A stretch of DNA of 10,396 nt, taken from assembly GCA_017629395.1 (NCBI GenBank), contig JAGBXH010000030.1:1-10396 (forward strand). Reading direction: 5' to 3'. A program made the position numbers and the translations under genes. The notes below the pieces were generated by a model that worked only from the letters and a program-made list of their open reading frames with translations, was not told the origin of the DNA and searched no databases. This document shows, piece after piece, positions 5,267 through 10,396 of the stretch (its first letter is position 1; each line of letters starts with the position of its first letter). This stretch comes from Clostridia bacterium. Lineage in GTDB: Bacteria; Bacillota; Clostridia; Oscillospirales; CAG-272.

Positions 5267-6763
5267 TTAGTCGAGCAAGCTTCTTTCCAGATAAAATCTT
5301 TCGATTTCCTCAAGCTTTTGCTTTCCGTTCTCATTTCTTAAGTATTCATAAGGATATTTGTCGTTGAAGAATCGTTTGATAAAGGGCTTGGATCCATCAG
5401 CGGGTCTGTAGTCAACGGCTTTAGAGACCGCACCGGCACCTGCTGCGAAAATAGAATGCACTTCTTCCATCATATAGATGTTGTAAAGTCCCTCATTTCC
5501 CTCTGTAGCAAGACCTACATTCTCAAAGTTGCCGACGGTATTTTTTTGTCTGTACATATAGTACGGCTTGTAGCCTTCATGCATGGATTTGATTTGAGAA
5601 TAATCCACGCACTTTCCTGTGTCGCCACCGCGAATATCATAAATTTTTGAGTCCTTTTGTAAAATTTCAGCAGATTTTTTGACACAGAAGGTGTGGACTG
5701 TGATATTCTCGGGATGAAGCGCAAGGATACGATCGAAGGATGCTGCGAACGTGGAAAATTTATCGCCGGGCAGACCTGCGATCAGGTCTGTGTTGATCAC
5801 CTTGAACTCAGCTTGCCGTGCAAGCTCAAACGCTTGATAGAATTGCTCGCTGTTGTGTGCTCTGCCGATTCCTTGCAAAACCTCATCACACAGAATTTGA
5901 GGATTGACGCTGACTCTCGTCACTCCATACTGCTTAGCAACTGCAAATTTCTCTGCAGTAATAGTATCAGGTCTGCCGGATTCAAGAGTATATTCTTCAA
6001 GATTTGCAACATCAGTAGACTCTGCAATAACAGAAAGCAGCATGCGAAGCTGGTCGGGCTCTAAAATTGTAGGCGTACCACCGCCTATATATACTGTTTT
6101 GACGTTAAGTCCAAGACGATCAATGCAGGCAAAAACATCCTTCACCTCGTCACACAGCTTTGCAAGATATTCCGGAATCAGCGAAAGCAGCCGCTTGGAC
6201 GTATATGATACAAATGAGCAATAAGCGCATCTGGTCGGGCAGAACGGAATTGCGATGTAAACGCTGCAATCCTTCTTTTGGGGAGATGCGATCAATCTTG
6301 CTTCATTGAGCGCAACATCAGTAGCCAAAGCTGCCTTTTTGGGGATCACGAAATAATCGCTTGAAAGTATCTTCTTAACACGCGTTTTGCTGATTCCCTT
6401 TTTGAGCAGATCTGTCGCGACCTTGGAGGGACGCACACCGGTCAGCATACCCCACGAGGGGCGATAACCGCAAACCTCTCCGCATATAGTAAGAATAGCG
6501 TCACCTAAGGCAAGCTTGAGCAATCTGTCCTTATCTACGTCATCGCGCCAATGATAAATCTTTTGCGTGCTTGCAGCTTTATCACCCTGCGTAAGCGCAG
6601 CGTCCACGGTGTAGCCATCCTCAGACTCCTGTACCTTTAGGTCGAGCACGGGAGTGTTGGGAGTGATCTCACTGTCTTCGGAGAATTTCTCACCGGGATA
6701 GAATATCATACACAGTGTCTGAACGTAATATACGTTAACCTGTCCTTCAATGTTTAACTTCAT
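5267..6763 (-). CDS. hemZ: HemZ, radical SAM coproporphyrinogen dehydrogenase-like protein, 498 aa
   Basis: Radical SAM enzyme of the HemN/HemW/HemZ group, nominally converting coproporphyrinogen III to protoporphyrinogen. The [4Fe-4S] ligands are in CPTRCAYCSF (Cys175, 179, 182), with the SAM-binding GGGTPT (227-232) and LESGRPDTIT after it. The roughly 165-residue N-terminal extension (including GMLTGVRPSK, 105-114) and the C-terminal YMYRQKNTVGNFENVG region are characteristic of HemZ. The fourth cysteine of true HemN (CxxxCxxCxC) is Phe here, as in HemW/HemZ. Many heme-less Clostridia carry this gene and its real substrate there is unclear. No other tetrapyrrole gene is present in the window. 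It begins six bases after dtd, with AAGGGA in the dtd tail as ribosome-binding site. Confidence 0.93.
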   Translation of the reverse strand: MKLNIEGQVNVYYVQTLCMIFYPGEKFSEDSEITPNTPVLDLKVQESEDGYTVDAALTQGDKAASTQKIYHWRDDVDKDRLLKLALGDAILTICGEVCGYRPSWGMLTGVRPSKVATDLLKKGISKTRVKKILSSDYFVIPKKAALATDVALNEARLIASPQKKDCSVYIAIPFCPTRCAYCSFVSYTSKRLLSLIPEYLAKLCDEVKDVFACIDRLGLNVKTVYIGGGTPTILEPDQLRMLLSVIAESTDVANLEEYTLESGRPDTITAEKFAVAKQYGVTRVSVNPQILCDEVLQGIGRAHNSEQFYQAFELARQAEFKVINTDLIAGLPGDKFSTFAASFDRILALHPENITVHTFCVKKSAEILQKDSKIYDIRGGDTGKCVDYSQIKSMHEGYKPYYMYRQKNTVGNFENVGLATEGNEGLYNIYMMEEVHSIFAAGAGAVSKAVDYRPADGSKPFIKRFFNDKYPYEYLRNENGKQKLEEIERFYLERSLLD

Positions 6764-6769
6764 ATCAGA

Positions 6770-7231
6770 TTACTTCCCTTTATTTTTCAGAACTTGGCTG
6801 TCCATTACAATGGTTACGGGGCCCCAATTCGTCAAGGTCACGTCCATATCAGCACCGAAAATACCGGTGCCAACGTGTTTTACGTGCATTTGAACCAATT
6901 CGACAAAATACTCATACAACCGATTTGCTTCATCCGGAGCGGCTGATGCAAAGAAATCGGGTCTGTTACCGTGTCTGTACTCTGCCAGCAAGGTAAATTG
7001 AGAAACGACAAGAATTTCGCCGTCAATATCCTTGACAGACAAATTCATTTTTCCGTTTTCGTCACGAAAAATTCTGTGCTTGACGATCTTTTCTGCAAGC
7101 AGGCGGGCGTCTTCCTCTGTATCCTCCTTGGCAACGCCAAGAAGGATCATAAGACCGTTTCCGCACTCGCCTACAATATTGCCGTCTACCTCTACCCTTG
7201 CGTTTTTAACTCTTTGTAATACTGCTTTCAT
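6770..7231 (-). CDS. dtd: D-aminoacyl-tRNA deacylase (DTD), 153 aa
   Basis: Cleaves D-amino acids and glycine mischarged on tRNA, protecting translation. Family landmarks are the N-terminal MKAVLQRVKNARVEVDG, the active-site SQFTL (77-81), GNRPDF (88-93), GIFGADM (123-129) and the cis-Gly-Pro motif GPVT (137-140). The residue before that motif is Trp (NWGPVT) where Asp is common; I do not know how rare this is. Translation starts at ATG 7231, overlapping the rel stop as ATGA, with AGAGGA eight bases before. The rel-dtd pairing is standard in Firmicutes. The length is normal, ending in KNKGK and TAA. Confidence 0.97.
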   Translation of the reverse strand: MKAVLQRVKNARVEVDGNIVGECGNGLMILLGVAKEDTEEDARLLAEKIVKHRIFRDENGKMNLSVKDIDGEILVVSQFTLLAEYRHGNRPDFFASAAPDEANRLYEYFVELVQMHVKHVGTGIFGADMDVTLTNWGPVTIVMDSQVLKNKGK

Positions 7232-9456
7232 GATGAATATCCTCTTACAACGTCCACAACGCCTTCAAGCGATTTAAGTCTTGACATAATGGACTGATAA
7301 TGATCGGTGTTTTTACAGCTGACCTTGAGATTGATGATGCCCATGCCGTTTGATCTCTTTTGAGAGTTGACAGATAAAATGGCAACACGCATATCTGCAA
7401 GTGCAGTGGCAATATCAGCAAGCATGCCGATTCTGTCCTCCGTATGAAGCTGAATGAACGCCTCGTAGACGCCTACACTGCCCGAATCATTGTTGCCCTT
7501 TTCCCACTCAGCCTGAACCCAGCGGTCTGCATATTCGATCTTGTCGATATTGCACGTTACGTTGGGACAATCGTACTTGTGTACGGAAATACCGTAGCCC
7601 TTTGTGATAAAGCCGATAACACGATCACCGGGCAGCGGATTGCAGCACTTGGCAAATTTTACCTGACATCCCGTTTCTCCGTCTACGATGATGCCGCTGT
7701 TAGAGCGCACGTTTCTCGTTCTGGCGGGCGAAGACACCATATCGGACTCGGAAATCTCCGGTGCAGGCTCAGCCTCAACGGTAACGTATTTCGCTGCCTC
7801 ATCCTTGATCTTATTGGCAATTTTAGATATGGAGAGACCGCCGTAGCCAATTTCATTATAAAGATCGTCAGGGCTTGCAAAGCCAATACGCTGTGCGATC
7901 GTTGCGCAAATTTCATTGCGCACGACCTCAGTAACCTTGGAAAGCGTTTTCTTGATCTCGGCTTCGAATTGTGCTTTTCCTTCGATGATATTTTCATCGC
8001 GTTTTTCACGCTTGAACCATTGGCGGATTTTTGCTTTGGCTTCACCTGTTTTAACGATAGAAAGCCAATCCTTGCTGGGTCCCTTACTTGCAGACGTGGT
8101 CAGCACCTCTACGATTTCGCCGTTTTCAAGAACGCGGTCGATCGGCACGATACTGCCGTTGATTTTTGCTCCGATCATACGGTTACCGACTGCGGAGTGG
8201 ATAGCATATGCAAAGTCGATTGCGGTAGCTCCCTGAGGCAATGCAATCACGTCGCCCTTGGGTGTGAACACGAAGACTTCGTCGTGGAAAATATCGGTTT
8301 TGAGTGCATGCATGAACTCATCGGGATCACGCGCGTCGTCCTCGGTTTCGATCAGACGAGCGATCCACTCCAGCTTTTTGTCCATATCCTCCTTGGAGGT
8401 GGCACCCGATTTGTACTTCCAATGCGCAGCAATACCGTATTCGGCAATATGGTGCATTTCCCAGGTACGGATCTGCACCTCAAACGGAATACCGGAGCGT
8501 CCGATTACCGTGGTATGCAGTGAGCGGTACATGTTTGGCTTGGGAGTAGAAATATAGTCCTTGAATCTGCCGGGCATAGAGTTGAACATCTCGTGAATAA
8601 TGCCAAGCACGGTGTAGCATTCAAGCTCGGTATCAACGATAATACGCATGGCGTAGAAGTCGTAGATCTCATCAAAGGTTTTTCCCTGCGAAAACATCTT
8701 CTTATAAATACTGTAGACGGTTTTGATTCGACCTTCCAGCGTATACGAAATATTGTTTTCCTCCAGCTTTGCACCCACGGTCTGGCGGATCCCTTCGATG
8801 AAATTCAAGCTCTGCCCATATTTTGACTCAATTCCGCTGCGGACTTCCTCGTAGCCGATCGGGTCAAGATAGCGCACACCAAGGTTTTCAAGCTCCTGCT
8901 TGATCTTCTGCATACCAAGACGGTGCGCCAAGGGGGCATACACCTGCATCGTTTCAAGTGCAGTGATTCTTCGCTTGTGATCAGGCTTGACCTCAAGCGT
9001 TCTCATATTATGCAATCTGTCACACAGCTTGATAAAGATCACGCGAACGTCCTTGGACATTGCAAGCAGCATTTTTCGCAGATTCTCAATGTGCGCCTCT
9101 TCCTTATCCTCAACCTGCAGCGTTACGATCTTGGTAAGACCGTCAACCAATACGGCTACGTCCTTACCAAACAGCTTTTCAATTTCCTTAAGATTGGTCT
9201 TATCTGCACAGTCCTCAACGGTGTCGTGTAAAAGAGCTGCGCAGATGGAATCGGTGTCAAGCTCCAATCCTGCTACAATTTCAGCAACGGCGACAGGGTG
9301 AGAAATGTATTTCTCACCGCTGACGCGAAACTGTCCTTCATGCAGCTTGTCTGCATACTCGAACGCACACGTGATTTTTTCCACGTCATATTTTTTTCCT
9401 GTTGCCTTCAGAATATCCAGCAGCCTTGTAATGTCTGTGTGAACCGAATTTTGCAT
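7228..9456 (-). CDS. relA: Bifunctional (p)ppGpp synthetase/hydrolase (RelA/SpoT homologue), 742 aa
   Basis: Long RSH enzyme that makes and degrades (p)ppGpp in the stringent response at the ribosome. The HD hydrolase domain has H53, HDTVED (77-82) and CDRLHNMRTL (145-154), so it looks active. The synthetase domain has GRIKTVYSIYKKM (242-254), YDFYAMRIIVD (265-275), YISTPKPNMYRSLHTTV (301-317) and EVQIRTWEMHHIAEYGIAAH (326-345). RFKD (297-300) matches the RxKD charge pattern of bifunctional enzymes rather than the EXDD of synthetase-only RelA. A TGS domain (about 388-450), the conserved CCNPLPGD zinc-finger/RIS region (604-611) and a C-terminal ACT domain (about 665-742) complete the standard set. 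ATG 9456 follows GAGG by seven bases. The gene follows recJ by 32 bases and overlaps dtd by four, so it is probably in one operon. Both activities look intact. Confidence 0.97.
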   Translation of the reverse strand: MQNSVHTDITRLLDILKATGKKYDVEKITCAFEYADKLHEGQFRVSGEKYISHPVAVAEIVAGLELDTDSICAALLHDTVEDCADKTNLKEIEKLFGKDVAVLVDGLTKIVTLQVEDKEEAHIENLRKMLLAMSKDVRVIFIKLCDRLHNMRTLEVKPDHKRRITALETMQVYAPLAHRLGMQKIKQELENLGVRYLDPIGYEEVRSGIESKYGQSLNFIEGIRQTVGAKLEENNISYTLEGRIKTVYSIYKKMFSQGKTFDEIYDFYAMRIIVDTELECYTVLGIIHEMFNSMPGRFKDYISTPKPNMYRSLHTTVIGRSGIPFEVQIRTWEMHHIAEYGIAAHWKYKSGATSKEDMDKKLEWIARLIETEDDARDPDEFMHALKTDIFHDEVFVFTPKGDVIALPQGATAIDFAYAIHSAVGNRMIGAKINGSIVPIDRVLENGEIVEVLTTSASKGPSKDWLSIVKTGEAKAKIRQWFKREKRDENIIEGKAQFEAEIKKTLSKVTEVVRNEICATIAQRIGFASPDDLYNEIGYGGLSISKIANKIKDEAAKYVTVEAEPAPEISESDMVSSPARTRNVRSNSGIIVDGETGCQVKFAKCCNPLPGDRVIGFITKGYGISVHKYDCPNVTCNIDKIEYADRWVQAEWEKGNNDSGSVGVYEAFIQLHTEDRIGMLADIATALADMRVAILSVNSQKRSNGMGIINLKVSCKNTDHYQSIMSRLKSLEGVVDVVRGYSS

Positions 9457-9488
9457 AAATGTTCCTCGTTAAATTTGGTGTGATCTCG

Positions 9489-10396
9489 TTACTGACATTG
9501 CTCACGCAATTTCTTCAGCAGCACCGAGTTTTCTATGTTTGTCTTGGCGACGTTATAGTACACGTCAAAAATATAAAGATTATCCCCGGGCTCGCTGACG
9601 CCGCAGAGCTTTAACTCAGCCAAAATCGCAATGATAAATTTCAGCTTGATATAGTTGATTTGCAAAGCGGATGTAAGGTTAAGCGTAGAAAGCAACGTTT
9701 TATGAGAGAAGGTATTGTGCCCTATGCGACATTCTCTACGCAACAATTTATAAACTTCTGCAATATCCTCTCTGCTCGGGATGACATTTTCATATGCATG
9801 GATTGCTGCTCCCTCAAGAATCTGCTCATATCGCTCTCTTTCCGATCTGCATTTTTCAGCATACTCATCTGAAATGCGGATATCCTTCACGATCATCTGC
9901 AGACTCTTGACGTTTTGATATTCGTTAATGCTGAGTTGAAACATGACGTCAACGCAATCAGAAACACTGAACGGGCACGTGGAAGCAGGTGTTCCAAACC
10001 ATACTGCCTGCATTTGTAAGCCATCCTTAGCAAGAATGATCTTGCAGTGCTTGCCTGCCCCTAAAGGGATGATCTTATAAACCGTCAGGTTTCTGCAGAT
10101 CAGCTCAGGCGTTGGATTGGCAACTCCGAAGGGCTCCAGCGCACCAAGCTCAACAGCCAACGGCATTGTCAGCTGCTGCACGTCAACCTCACAATCAGCC
10201 TCATAGCGGATATCCAAGGCATCACTATCAAGATTTTCTCTTGCATATTGATTGATCCTTTGCCTAAAAGCGTCTATGTTACATCTTTGAATGGAGAGGC
10301 CGGCTGCCAGCTCATGTCCGCCGTATCTGGTTAAAAGATCGCTGCAATACGTCAATGCGTCCACAAGGTTCATTCCCTTTACGCTTCTGCCGGAGC
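9489..10396 (-). CDS. recJ: RecJ single-strand-specific 5'-3' exonuclease, C-terminal part (5' end off the window)
   Basis: RecJ degrades single-stranded DNA 5' to 3' in recombination and mismatch/base-excision repair. The open frame runs to the right edge (SGRSVKG before MNLVDALTYCSDLLTRYGGH), so the ATG at 10373 is internal, not the start. About 301 residues are visible. The DHHA1 end contains the conserved GRS and RYGGHELAAGLS (residues 23-34 of the fragment). It is followed by the OB-fold region (LGALEPFGVANPTPEL onward) and the Firmicutes RecJ C-terminal helical domain (PSREDIAEVYKLLRRE). The DHH catalytic domain lies outside. The gene stops with TAA at 9491..9489, 32 bases before rel. 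In B. subtilis apt sits between recJ and relA; it is absent here. Confidence 0.95.
   Translation of the reverse strand, partial: SGRSVKGMNLVDALTYCSDLLTRYGGHELAAGLSIQRCNIDAFRQRINQYARENLDSDALDIRYEADCEVDVQQLTMPLAVELGALEPFGVANPTPELICRNLTVYKIIPLGAGKHCKIILAKDGLQMQAVWFGTPASTCPFSVSDCVDVMFQLSINEYQNVKSLQMIVKDIRISDEYAEKCRSERERYEQILEGAAIHAYENVIPSREDIAEVYKLLRRECRIGHNTFSHKTLLSTLNLTSALQINYIKLKFIIAILAELKLCGVSEPGDNLYIFDVYYNVAKTNIENSVLLKKLREQCQ

Noticed and set aside
7444..8523. Open frame of 359 codons on the plus strand
   Set aside because: It lies wholly opposite the rel coding sequence, which has every expected RSH motif; the predicted protein resembles nothing I recognise and has no ribosome-binding site of note. 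It is a shadow frame.
10371..10373. ATG as the start of a 294-aa protein
   Set aside because: The frame continues upstream to the window edge with conserved RecJ residues (SGRSVKG), so this ATG is internal.

Overview
This window looks like ordinary chromosomal core sequence from an anaerobic, spore-forming Firmicute (class Clostridia, probably Oscillospirales/Ruminococcaceae-like). The evidence is gene content and order: a yabP-yabQ-divIC sporulation/division block, a SpoVB-type flippase, a Firmicutes-type RecJ, a long bifunctional Rel and HemZ. All twelve recognisable genes are on the minus strand and tightly packed, and the largest intergenic gap is about 100 bases. I see no tRNA, rRNA, CRISPR array, insertion sequence or phage gene.

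In transcription order (high to low coordinate), the first block is recJ (3' part only, running off the right edge), rel (RelA/SpoT homologue), dtd (D-aminoacyl-tRNA deacylase), hemZ (radical SAM) and a uridine-kinase-like P-loop kinase. It matches the B. subtilis recJ-apt-relA-dtd neighbourhood, but without apt.

The second block is a SpoVB/YabM-like membrane flippase, mazG, hup (HU), rqcP (S4 domain), yabP, yabQ, divIC and smpB (start only, at the left edge). It corresponds to the B. subtilis yabM-yabN-yabO-yabP-yabQ-divIC-yabR run. Three differences stand out: HU is inserted after mazG, MazG lacks the methylase domain of YabN, and SmpB occupies the position after divIC.

Non-coding signals are few but clear. 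There is a strong sigma-A promoter with an extended -10 before hup. Before yabP there is a perfect 12-bp inverted repeat at the predicted start site of a candidate promoter. A 9-bp hairpin abuts the GTG start of the flippase gene and includes its Shine-Dalgarno-like sequence.

The genes cover cell-envelope and spore construction (flippase, YabP/YabQ, DivIC), stalled-ribosome and translation quality control (RqcP, SmpB, Dtd), the stringent response (Rel), nucleotide housekeeping (MazG, kinase) and DNA maintenance (RecJ, HU). The strangest observation is smpB: its reading frame carries two TAA codons, each where the family has a lysine, within the last 34 bases of the window. I did not find a convincing new multi-gene system.
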